Of a stretch of 64,000 nucleotides of DNA, positions 10,535-21,539 are shown in pieces. The number at the start of each line of letters is the position of its first letter. Position 1 is the first letter of the stretch. The position numbers and the translations under genes were made by a program. The DNA lies in contig JAVYIG010000111.1 of assembly GCA_035222895.1 (NCBI GenBank), forward strand, positions 854,103-918,102, read 5' to 3'. Origin of the DNA: Strongylocentrotus droebachiensis (Eukaryota > Echinodermata > Echinoidea > Camarodonta > Strongylocentrotidae). The notes beneath the pieces were generated by a model. It made no database searches, was not told where the DNA came from, and saw only the letters and a program-made list of their open reading frames with translations.

Positions 10535-13500
10535 CTACAGCAAATACAAAAGAAACATAATCAAGTATTAGAGGTTATCGCAGCCTCCAGGGATGCACAT
10601 GTACAATGATTTTAATAGATTTAAAGTGTAGAAGCAAAGAGATACCAGCACTAGAGAACTAGCTAGCGAGAGTCGTCTGATTGAGCTTCAAAGCCACCTT
10701 GTAAACTCTGCGGGTGTTCGCAAGATGATTTACAACAGCTGGTTTGGGTTCTCTCTAGATATCGCGCAGTTGCTACTTTTGAATTTGGCCTTCTTGGATT
10801 AACTATTTTGACAATCGCAAACAATGACTGAAAGCACCGATTCCAAGTACGACTTCAATTTAAATTTGTTAAAGTGAGTATTTGATATCAAAATGTTCAG
10901 AAAAATATGGGCTTTCCAGGAAACACAAAGACTTAACTCCATCCAACACCCCATTGAAGTCGATGGCTAGTGAAACATAGACTTAACTCCTTAAGGCCCA
11001 AGTGTTCAGTGACACATAAACCACTTGTCTCAAAATGGCAAAAAAGGGAGTTAGGTTGTTGTGTCACTGACCCCTTGATTTATCTTTTTTATTCAAACTT
11101 TCATCAATCTGCTTCTCTTAATGTTGCTGCTTTATTTTCAGAGCAATTTGATATCAACATGAGATTTTCCTTCACCGTATGCAAATGATAAGATACACTG
11201 CCATTTTACATGTGGTTGGAACTTGGTAACATAATGGGGAAAAATACAATGGAGTTCCCCATTGATGTTCTTTTTTATAGGAATACTTACTTGGAAGACT
11301 TAGCCTGGCTGGATCCTGGTATATCCTTGCTGTTCATTATCTGTTGTATAAATAAATGAAACAAAGAGATTACACATACATTCATTTGAATGTGATGTGT
11401 CAGGAAATAGGGGATCAAAAAAATGCATGACCTGATGGTCTTAAAAGTAAACCATCAGGACTTATAATAATAATAATTATAATATGTACCACTTATATAG
11501 CGCAATTCCTGTCCTAAGACATTGAATTGAATTGAATTTCTTTATTGTCATGCACAACATAAAATGAAGGCATAAAAATCGTTTTACAGCTCACATTTGT
11601 ATAAATATAACAATACATTAACATATCATAGACAGTAACTACAAATAACATAAATAACATGACAATGTAATATAATTTAACCTCTCTGTTGAGAGCCAGG
11701 GGAATTATTTGATTATTTGTACTCCCCTGGCTCCCAACAGACAATACCAACTTAAATAAATAGCAGAAAATGTACATGACAACAATCAATGTCATATAAC
11801 ATATAAATAGAACAAGTCACAGCAAAGATCGAAAATCAATTATTCATCAATTGTTAAAAATTCCAGATAAAAACTGTTATTTTGGGTAGCAGACATAAAC
11901 TAAAAGTACATCATACTGGATGGCAAAGAGGAAAGACAAGAGAGAGAACGAGAGAGAGAAAGGGAAAGAGAAAGGGAGAAAGGGAAAGGGAAAGAGAGAG
12001 AGAGAGAGTGGAAGAGAGGAACAGTTCAGTGTGAGATGATGCATATACAATTTCATTCAAAACATTGCTTTGTAATAGACATTATTTATATTGCACCTGT
12101 GCTTAGTACTGTTACATTTATGAAACACTGCTATGCATGCCAAGAAGTACAAATACAACTGTATGCTAGTACATGTACAGTACAGATGGTAGATACACTG
12201 TACAGTTGAGAGAAGAAAATTGATGCCAGATAGAAGAGGCTAGAAGAGAGACAGAGAAGGAAAGAAGAAGAAAGAAGAAGAAAGAAAAATGGAGAGAAGG
12301 AAAGAGAGGAAAGAAAGGAAAGGAAAGGAAAGGAAAAGGAGGAAAAGTGAAGTGTGAGATATTGAAAATATTGTTGAATTAAATTGAATTGATGAGTCCA
12401 CATGTCACTTACAAACTACCAACCACCCAACCATAACAGCAGGGAGGACCCCCTCCCCCTTGACCTTATACAAGCCAACCCATCTGCACCCCCTGTACTT
12501 CCAAGATATGAAGAAGAGAGAGAGAGAGAGACAGGCAGAACGGGAGAGAGAGAGGGAGAGGAAGAGATATATGTAGCATAGAGAGAGAGAGAGAGAGAGA
12601 GAGCAGAAGAAGAGAGAGAGAGATAGAATGAGAGGGTAGGGGATCGTACTCGGGGTGTACAGGATCAGTGCACTTATCAGTGCACTTAACATGAATTACA
12701 TGATTATTACCCTTAGCTTTAGCTCCAGCAGCCGTTACCAGCGCACAGTGCATTTCAAGGAATAATCCTACCGGGTACCCATTTACCGCACCAAGATATA
12801 TGTAGCATAGAGAGAGAGAGAGAGAGAGAGAGCAGAAGAAGAGAGAGAGAGATAGAATGAGAGGGTAGGGGATCGTACTCGGGGTGTACAGGATCAGTGC
12901 ACTTATCAGTGCACTTAACATGAATTACATGATTATTACCCTTAGCTCCAGCAGCCGTTACCAGCGCACAGTGCATTTCAAGGAATAATCCTACCGGGTA
13001 CCCATTTACCGCACCAGGGTCAAGTGTGGCAAATGTAGATTAATGTCTGAAGGAGTAATATCTCTGTTCAATAATTCAGTCAATCTGCTGACTGAGTCAT
13101 TTTGCATAGATGAAGCCAAAGACCAAAAAAATTGTCCTCAAAATTAACATCCACTATCCCTTATCCCTCCTTCTCAAGACCACAAATACATTAATTATTC
13201 TCACTGTAAAATCTAGGACAGGCTTGCCAGTATTTAAAGTAAACAGAAGCAAAACTTCACTTAATGTTGGAAGACATGTTTTTTTTCTTCACTTTATATT
13301 TATATGTACTTACCGAATGTTGGGGCATACTGGCTGAAGGGTCATGAGTAGGGTCTAAAAGCTCTTGAGCTTCATAGTCTATTTCTGAATCATCTTCCAG
13401 ATCATCCTCATCCTCCTCCTCAACCATGTCCTCTTCCTCCCGCCCATACCACCCTGGTTCAGAATACAGGAGCTTGCTATCAGCTCTAAATTCTTGGTCC

Positions 13501-16500
13501 TGCCTTGGATCAAAGAATGACTCTTCCATATCTGAATGCACCGAGTTTGATTGCTCCAAGTCTGACAAAACTTCTTCTTTCACGACGACCGGATGATCTG
13601 TCGCTTTTGATAGCTTTTTGTCAGGATCAAGTTCTTTCTCATCGTCCAATGTCGCTCTACCATCATCATAGATGTAATCCTCTGTATTATCTTTTTCATC
13701 AACGCACTTGGCTTGACTGAACTCCAGATTAGGCAACTGCTCAAAGTCTTCCATGGATTCAACAGGTTCCATCTTCACCACTTGAGTTGATCCAGGAATA
13801 TCTTGCATGACATATCTTGCTGGGGGCTGAGAAGATCCTATAAGGGTTTCCTGCAGAGGCTGTGCTGCCTGCAAGTGTGAACCAAGCTGCATTAGATTAT
13901 TAAGAGCCTGTGGAGTCATACGAGAGTCTCGTTTCAGAACTCCTGCTGTAGACTTTTTAACCATGATGACTTTAATGTTAGGAGTCTTAGGACCATTGGA
14001 AAGTGGATTACTAGCGCGATCCACAAGTCTAATCTGATGTGGGCCACAAGGTTGTGGCCTTGCTAAAGGTGGCATGGGTTTTGCAGGTAGAGAGTTACCA
14101 CAATGGCTACAGCTGTATACATCAGGCATTGTTTGAGTTGCTTGATCTACACAGACACTCTTCCTCGTGTGCAGGAATCTGGAAGAGAAAAAAAGAAGAA
14201 AACATTTTCAGTTTAAGATAGAGCAGAGATCTGATAGAGTGATTGCATCGTGAAGAAAATCTGTTAGGAAGCAATAAGCAAAAGTTGATTATTTGCTGTA
14301 GCCGCGGGTAGGGCTGTGCATAAGCGTGTATTTTGGTAGCCGTGTACACGTCCCAATACATGGCCGCTTACATGTGTACACGGTCACCATGTTTTTGTGT
14401 TTTTTTATTCCCTTTTACGCATCAACATACCTCTGTTGTGCATGTGCTCACTGGGAAAGCGCACATGTCCGATAGTGTTGTGTGCAAAATCTATCCGATC
14501 TTGTGACAAACTTGAGAGTATTCAAAGAAGAGCCACTCGTATCATCCTGAAACAGCGCAGGCAGCAGATGCCCTTTCCCGAGCGTCTTAGACTCCTTAAT
14601 TGGGTCTCGCTAGAATCCCGTAGGAAATACTTATACTCATTAACTTTGTTGCAAAAGCTCTCAACAACATTGTTGAGAGCAGTGATATTTCTTCGAAAAT
14701 CAAAGTAATAGAAAGGAGACAAAAAGATATCAGTTTCCATCACCTGATAGCTCATACAAAACGTTTAAGTGATTCCTCTATGTACATATTTCCTAGACTG
14801 TGGGACGAACTATCCCGGGACTTGCGCGTTGACTTTGTACTCTCTAAATTTCAGACCTAGCAACACAGGCTGAAAAGTCATATCTTCTTTTATTAACATT
14901 TTCTTTTGAAGTCTTTGTTTAATTTAATTTCCGAGAGGTTAATGTTATGATTACAGTATATTTTGTAATCATTCATTCATCTACTTTTCTATAACATTCT
15001 TGAACCGAAACTGTAATCTTGATTTTTATCATTGTCATGTCTCTAGAGTCTAGAGTATTTTTCTTCCATTATTTAAATATCTTCTGGACACTTCAAACGC
15101 AGCTTCTTTATGAATTGTTTGCATAATATAATATGAAATATGAAGTACTGGTTCTTTAATGTATTCGTTCTCCTAGTTTCCTTTATACTCACCTGAAGCC
15201 CACTAACTACTATTCACTTCCTTTTTATACCATGTTTCTTAACTTACCGGTCAACCTGTATGATTTTAGATATTCTTGTCAGTGCGCTACTACATGTACA
15301 TGTTCTCACATTTTGTTCTTTTCTAAGTTTTATACTTCATAATTTCAGTTTACCTACTTGACATTTTATGCAATAGTTTTTAATCCGGAATAAATTTTTC
15401 ATGTTTATGTTCAGTATCGTGTCATGACCTAGTGTCAACATACATATTAATCTGATTTCCTCCTTGTGCTTTGTTTTTGTTAGCTGGTTTGTTTATGAAA
15501 TGTTATACATTTTAATTACCTTCATGCTATATTTTGCAGGTCTTCTGGGTGCACCAGTTGGTCGGGAAGAGGGACCATTATGTTTACATTGATTTAGTGT
15601 GCTTTCCTCTTCCCCGGCAGCCAACTGATGCAGTCAGAGGACCTGCAGGAAGATTGTGCATTAATAATTGACATTCTCTTAATGTTTGTTTACTCATATT
15701 TACATTGTTATATTTGTTGTGAATTGCTGAATAAATATATATATTTTTTTAAATAAAGTCAGGCCCCGGCCGCAACAGCACTCGCTAGTGCTTGCGATCT
15801 ACACAATTTCTGTTGCTTGTCTTGTTTGCCCTTACGACTTCCACATACCCCGTATGTCTAGTGATGACCTCAGGCCGAAGTAGGGGAAGAAGCACATAGC
15901 TATAGCAAGATTTATATTAAAGTTGTTGAAATGATATTTAGAAAACATAGTGTGTCTTCCTTCAACGAAGAAGAAAATGGCGGTCGTGTACTCAAAAAGT
16001 AGATCCTATTCTTTATTTGCATTATGTTAATTATGTTGAATTTTTCCAGCTGAAAAAAAAGTGCATCTTATACACGGAAACTTACGGTACACAGCCAGGA
16101 TAGTAATGCAGCTATGTGTGGCAAACGCCATGACATGGATGCCAAGTACAGTACGAGTATGAAGAACAAATTTACTTACGTTGCGAGCAGCAGGCTGATT
16201 ACTTTTTTGTCCGTCAAATGTTTCTCCTTCCCGATGGTTCGAATTTCATCCAAATCATCGTTGAACACACACATATTCTTTGGGTTATGCTTTGCCTGGT
16301 ACCGTAGATCCCTCTCTTTCCTTTTTCTTTTCTTCGCTGAGTTACTCATACTGTTAGTAGTAGGCAAAGAGAAAACGGAGTCATAACGATACACAGAAAA
16401 TTCATACCTCAAGCAGTTCTTGAGATATAGTGATAAAGTGTTAAAGAGAAAGCGGAACGGTCATAGGTCTGTGTTGATGAACACTATATATAAATGCGTA

Positions 16501-19500
16501 TCTAATCAAAAGTAAAGTAAAACTTGTAAAGTAAAGTATACAATGAAATTATAAGTTACTGTCTGCTTCACTTGCAACAGAATCCTCTGTGTTGTGACTG
16601 GAAGATCTATTTTCATGAAATAATGAATTGAAACTCAATAGAATAGAAAATTGAAACAAAATCAAAATAGTGTGACATGAAAAAGTTATATGTACATTGT
16701 AGATTAAGAATTATCTTTAAAATATTGTTATTTTTAGTTCTGATAGTAAAAATGCAAAATTTGAATCAAATTTGTTGAATAAGATTTGATATAATAATAT
16801 AAAAGCGCTTGTCTTTTTTTCCAAATACCAGTCGTATGTGGGAATCTTGGAGCAATTACAACAATTTTAACCTCTCATTTGTTTGGTATTCCCCTTGAGA
16901 AGAACAACATTTCACAGCAACTTATTATTTCAAACTACTGACAAGGGCTTAAAGGGATAGTTGAGTTCTGTTGCAGAGGGCGCTACACAAAATAATTTGT
17001 TTGTGAGATAACGAAAAACTGAGTGTCAAATTTGAAAGAACATACAATTTAAATGACAAAATCATCTTTGTTTGATCAAAATCGGTTCACAGTCGGCTAA
17101 AATATCCATAAATATAACAATCTCTAATACTTGTGTACCACCACAAATATTAGATAATTTGAAAAAGCTGTTGAAAAAACTAAATAGCGCCTTTTAAGTC
17201 GTATTTCAGCCAATGCCGATGTTGGCTTTTTTGTGGGCTTTTTCGTGTTGGTTATAATACGCACAACCAGCCGGCCCATGCATTGTTATTTTTAATTAAA
17301 TAATTAATTAACGGTCACCATATTTGTTTGAAAGTGGAGCTGAATTGGTATGATCGTATTGGCTAAATTTCACACATTTTGGGGTCTAAAATTGACTTCA
17401 TAGCGATTTTAGGTTCTAAAAGGGCACTAGAAATGTCATAGATAAGAATAAGGGCAATAAATATCCACTTTGAAGGAATTTGCACTCTGAAAACAGAACT
17501 CAACTATTCCTTAAAATTCAAACTCTGGAATATGTTCTTAGTCTTAAAATTTTCGAGATATATTTTTTAGCATTTGAAACTAGCAAAGGCAAACTTACTG
17601 GGTAGCATCGACAGAACCTACTGATGATGGAAGAGATGGTGCATCTGAGTCGCTAGAAGAAAAGTTAAAAAGAGTGAAATATTATTCAAATACTTCTGAA
17701 GTACATGTCGTGTATTGGTGTTGATTTCACCTTTGTGTGAATTTATTGAAATATTTTTTAAATCAAATTTGAATTGAATTTAAATTGTAGTTATCCAAAT
17801 CAATTCATCATAATATGTGCGTACGGTAGGTATAACGGTATTGAAATATAAAGATTTTATACAAATAAATTGAGGGTAACATTTAAACTAATGATTACAG
17901 ATTAACGCTCTAAAGGTGGTATTTCACTGAACGGAAAATGCTTACGAAAGTTGCGAATTTGGATTGGACAACTTTTCTGACGAATGTTGGCGAAAATCAG
18001 CGACTTTTAGTGAAGTTTAGCGCAGGGGTGATAGGGAGCATTAAAAAAAAAAGGGAAACGCTCTCAGCGGTCTCACTTGCATTACGCATTTCGATATGAT
18101 GACAAATTGAAGTTGTGACATTATTTATAGGCATTAGCAGGCCCCAAAATATGAAATCCTCAGAATATAATCTGCATTTTGAAGTGAATATTGACTAAGA
18201 ATCATCTGAAGAATTATTTACTATCTTTTGTTCATGAAATATGAACAAATAACAAAAATGTATTTATTAACTCTCACATTAAGTAGTGAATGCTCATGAT
18301 TTGTATATTTTAAACTGTCTGTACCTTATCACATGTATATATTTGTATGTTTTTTAACGGATATAAAGTCTTTTGAATTGAATTGAATTGAAAAACATAA
18401 TTCAAATCTACTGACCCAAAATGACCTTTGATCTTGACTTTGTGACCTTGAGATTGTGTCATATGATTTACGATACATGATAACCCTTGGGTACAAGTTT
18501 CATGGAACTTGAACAAACACTGAAATTAAGTCTAAGTTTGCAGACCGGAAATGACCATTGACCTTGACTTAGTGACCTGAAATTCTCCTCACATGATTGG
18601 GATACTTGATAACTCTTTAATTCGAGTTTCATTGAAATATTGAATAAGAAGTTATACTTTCAAAATTATATATTAATGATGATGATGCCACAACATAGTC
18701 TAAGTTTGTTGACCTGAAATGACCTTTGACCTTAACTTTGTGACCTGAAATTCTCCTCCAAGTTTTATTGAATAAGAACTTATGCTTTCCAAATTATATT
18801 AAAATTTAGAAAACTGAGCCTTGGTTAAGTTTTTGCAGTTGACGCTGCCACCGTCACCGCCGCCGCCATCGGAAAAGCGCCTATGTCTCGCTTTTTGCTA
18901 CGCAGACAAGAAAAAAATGGCATCTAACAACATCCCCCCCCCCCCATCTTTTTGAGTAAGAAAATTTGGAAAAAATAGGGGAAAATCAGGAAAAAATCAG
19001 GATTTTTTTTTTTTAATCAAGGAATAATCAGGCGTGGTTTAGCGACAATTAGCAACATTTGAGGGCATGTTTCAGAAAGTGTTTGCGAAAGGCAGTTGGC
19101 GACTATTAGCGACTGTAAACAAATGTTACAGCATCGAAAAATTTAACTATGGTGACAACAAACATTTCACGTCAGACATGAAACAAAATCCCCCCCCCCC
19201 CCCCAGATGCTAAAAGAAAATCCTACTTGTATGCAATACTTCAACAAAATACACATAACTTCATGCTAATTTTTCATAATAATATATTACAGTCCACAAT
19301 CAAAGAAAATCTTACCTGTCTTCTGTATTTCCCACGCTGAAAGTGGAACAGTTTTCAGAATGTTCTTGATATCTATGTGTGAAGAGAAAAAACAAAACAA
19401 TATATTTACTAGTTGACAATTTGATTTAAAAAAAACATGAGACACAGTATTTCATAACTTATAATTTTTGCAATTTTAGATCTTGTACATATCAATGTCA

Positions 19501-20061
19501 AGGGAACAGAGCCCCTTGAAGCTGAGGGGGTATAGGCATTTAATTACTGTCATTTGAGCCTATTTTGATACCTTATTTGTGACACCGGTATGACACTAAT
19601 TGGCCTACCTTTGGTCCAGAAGCTCCTGGGTTTTGTGCATTTAATTACGGTCAGATGAGCACCCATTATTATGTGACACTGGCAGGTCGATCACTATTCT
19701 TTCTTTTTTTCTACTTCTCTTTAACATACTTGTTCAAAAGAGTGGGGGGAGCTTGAGCCTTTTCATTTACTCACCTGTCTAGTAGGGAGGATGCAAATTC
19801 ATCATTGGTTGATTCAACAAACTCCTTCAATTTGACTATATTCCATCGTTGGAATGTCTCTTCGCTCAACACCACTCTCTTCCTAGATCCACGTAGATCT
19901 CTACTCCTCCTAGTTCTACCAGAATCAACACATTTTTTTCTTTCTTCATACGCAGCATTCGCCCTTCTTCTTGAATCACTGTAGCGCTTCCACTGGGGCT
20001 CCGGCTCTTCTTCTCCATAGGATCCACCACCACCACCTCCGGGAAGCTCCGGCTCCTTCAT
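9712..20061 (-). CDS. C2H2 zinc-finger protein, seven exons, 768 residues (copy B)
   Basis: Exons in order are 20061-19775, 19372-19316, 17652-17599, 16350-16180, 14178-13314, 11340-11291 and 10534-9712. All borders are GT-AG, every phase matches, and the sum is 2307 nt (768 codons plus TGA). Residues 1-95 have a Gly run, acidic and Arg-rich stretches, then a helical-looking segment (LSEETFQRWNIVKLKEF). Residues 134-189 are Lys/Arg rich. Residues 191-478 hold a CSHCG pair, KxEP/VKEE motifs of the SUMO-site type, and a long acidic region. The last exon carries about seven C2H2 fingers (about 525-740). The last three or four are regular, with linkers such as SGLKPY and TGDKPY, followed by a basic tail. 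It is probably a nuclear DNA-binding regulator; targets are unknown and I recognise no named orthologue. Confidence 0.82.
10535..11290. other. Intron 6 of the zinc-finger gene; nothing else recognised
   Basis: AT-rich intron. I see no conserved element or repeat that I can name. Confidence 0.6.
11291..11340 (-). CDS. Zinc-finger gene copy B exon 6
   Basis: 50-bp exon, acceptor ACAACAG, donor GTAAGT. Reads IMNSKDIPGSSQAKSS. Phase 0 in, phase 2 out, as the neighbours require. Confidence 0.68.
11519..11900 (-). repeat. LINE-like 3' end with GAATT-repeat tail
   Basis: On the minus strand the piece ends AATAAAGAAATTCAATTCAATTCAATG, the same type of tail as the plus-strand ends near 18390 and 29690. 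No coding part remains. Confidence 0.4.
11930..12335. repeat. Purine-rich simple repeat (GA, GGAAA, AAGAAG)
   Basis: Two purine tracts (11930-12015 and about 12240-12335) separated by ordinary sequence, in intron 5 of the zinc-finger gene. Confidence 0.8.
12564..13016. repeat. Two-copy tandem duplication, period 230 bp
   Basis: 12564-12793 and 12794-13016 are almost identical, each with a GA-repeat block, GGATCGTACTCGGGGTGTAC, and an end like CCGGGTACCCATTTACCGCACC. The end resembles SINE bodies. Near identity suggests a recent duplication. Confidence 0.85.
13314..14178 (-). CDS. Zinc-finger gene copy B exon 5
   Basis: 865 bp, 288 codons, ending on a codon border at a GTAAGT donor. Contains CSHCG, KVIMVKKS, VKMEPVES, VVVKEEVL and a Glu/Asp run. 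It is the exon duplicated at 44-641. Confidence 0.8.
14497..15735 (+). mobile_element. 5'-truncated LINE, RT C-terminus plus 3' UTR
   Basis: The frame from 14497 reads LESIQRRATRIILKQ and LNWVSLESRRKYLY, then shifts frame to RLWDELSRDLRVDF. The 3' part has an imperfect hairpin (arms 15536-15572 and 15606-15646) and an AATAAA/AT tail near 15733. It lies in intron 4 of the zinc-finger gene. Confidence 0.7.
16180..16350 (-). CDS. Zinc-finger gene copy B exon 4
   Basis: 171 bp. The acceptor is TACTACTAACAG, which includes a good branch-site-like TACTAAC. The donor is GTAAGT. Encodes a basic stretch (AKKRKRKERDLR) and ends KVISLLLAT. An internal ATG at 16349 is a possible alternative start. Confidence 0.75.
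16949..17514. mobile_element. TTAA-flanked MITE starting AGGGATAGTTGAG
   Basis: TTAA at both ends, with inverted ends AGGGATAGTTGAGTTCTGTT and AACAGAACTCAACTATTCC. The right half reappears inverted at 24226-24450. In intron 3 of the zinc-finger gene. Confidence 0.8.
17599..17652 (-). CDS. Zinc-finger gene copy B exon 3
   Basis: 54-bp exon between TTCTAG and GTAAGT. Reads DSDAPSLPSSVGSVDAT, Ser/Asp rich. Phase 2 on both sides. Confidence 0.62.
18350..18920. repeat. Interspersed repeat with TGACCTTTGACCT motifs, after a LINE-like tail
   Basis: A TTGAATTGAATTGAA tail (18376-18391) is followed by three diverged units with TGACC(T/A)TTGA(C/T)CT at 18422, 18552 and 18720. The end is CGGAAAAGCGCC then CTTTTTGCTACGCAG. 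The same family is at 27530-27975. Confidence 0.7.
19316..19372 (-). CDS. Zinc-finger gene copy B exon 2
   Basis: 57-bp exon, AG before 19372 and GTAAG after 19316. Reads YQEHSENCSTFSVGNTED. Phase 2 on both sides. Confidence 0.65.
19775..20061 (-). CDS. Zinc-finger gene copy B exon 1 (start codon at 20061)
   Basis: First ATG of the open frame is at 20061 (MKEPELPGG). The donor is GTGAGT after CTAGACAG. It leaves two bases of a codon, completed by exon 2. Confidence 0.7.
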
Positions 20062-20340
20062 TTTGACAAGACGCAACGTACAAAAATTGCTGACTCGAAC
20101 GCTATAAAGTATTATTAAAACAGTGGCATTAATTTATTATGATTAATAGCAGATTACCCCACTTCAGCAAAGCATAGAGTCAATGCTAATGCGTATTGAC
20201 CTCTAGCACTGCATACTTGCTGAGAGGCAGGTATAACACACAAATACACACACTAGGCCTATTGCATATCATACACCTAACTTAAAAAATCCAGCCACCT
20301 AATTGGTCGAAATGGGAGTCATGCATTTTAGCCATTCCCG
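20062..20340. other. 5' flank of the zinc-finger gene
   Basis: The upstream region of exon 1 contains the repeat shared with 2105-2240. I see no clear TATA box in the right place. Confidence 0.35.
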
Positions 20341-21069
20341 TAAAGAAACAAAAAATGCGATTGCATTGTGAAAGAAACGTTGTGAAATCGATCAGAAAAG
20401 GTTGCATCATCTAGCATAGAGATGTACTGCAAGGTTCTGGAATCATCAAAATGATAAGAAATTTGGCCCAGTCTTCATAAAGTTACAAGCACTGTACACA
20501 GAAAGATGTATATGGGATTACGCACACATGCGCGACACATGCGTTTTTATCTCTCACACACCAATAGATAAACTAATTTACCAATTAGTAGGTGGTTTCC
20601 CGGCAAAAATTTTATCATCATCAGTACAGTAGATGCGCTGGTCCAAGAAAGAGGAATCGTCTTCATAAACCCAGACCAATGGCAATGCGTCCTCAAATTA
20701 AATGAGGATCGTCTGCATTTTCGCAGACGTTTCATATTTTTGATGGGCGCATTCATGGCGATGCAAAAAAAGGATTTCCCGATGGTTTTCTTGACGTATT
20801 TTACATTAACTTTGTAGGCCTACATACAGAGACTTTCACATTATGAGCAATAAATCCTTGGGAAATGAAGACGATCCTTATTTTAGAGGACGCATTTTCA
20901 TTTGTCTGCGTTTATGAGGACGATCCTCATTCTCGGAGCAGCGCCCCTACTTGGCTACTGATCACGTATTATTCAAAACATATTCTTTCACATGATTGGT
21001 AATACTAATAAGAGCTTCCATTTCATTTTCTGAAATTGGGGCGTTTCCAATACTGGTCTTTACCTTTAA
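20341..21069. mobile_element. Second copy of the 8481-8872 MITE, interrupted by a nested insertion
   Basis: The two flanking parts match the first copy and the right end is TCTTTACCT plus TTAA (21066-21069). About 335 bp at 20611-20945 is extra. The insert has inverted ATGAGGATCGTC/GACGATCCTCAT motifs. Confidence 0.65.
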
Positions 21070-21539
21070 CTGCAGAATACCCCGCACATTTAGACTACCA
21101 CATCGTATTTTACGCCGTTTTGCTTTGTGCATCATTGCAGCGCTGAATTTGGCAAATTCAAATTGGTCTGTTCGTCGCTAATTTGTGACAACCTGAAGAT
21201 ATTGCAAAATTTGTGTTATATTGATAATCGCTGATTTTTCACCTTACCTTTGACTTGTTTCTTTTCTGTTACTTATGGTCATTTAGTACATAAATTACTT
21301 GGATTCTGAGCACAATTTCAGTAACGTAAAAAGTCCAGCCCGTGTACCTAGAGTGCCTAGATCTAGTCTAGTCCCACACACTTATTTGTATGTACCTCGA
21401 GCTAGCGCGCTCCTTGAAACTGGCGACCAATAAGGAGGAGGCTAGCCACCAATAAGGCGACCTATAGTGTCTCCAAATCGTACAATCAAAAAGGAAAAGA
21501 AAAATTTGCACATAGCGGCTGACGGTAACGGCAAGAGCC

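Noticed and set aside
12131-12976. Ser/Leu-rich minus-strand frames
   Set aside because: They arise from GA repeats and the 230-bp duplication; no domain and no conserved start.
8463-21073. Duplicated promoter of the zinc-finger gene (similarity of 8481-8872 to 20341-21069)
   Set aside because: Both pieces have TTAA borders and inverted ends, so they are copies of a MITE, not part of the gene duplication.
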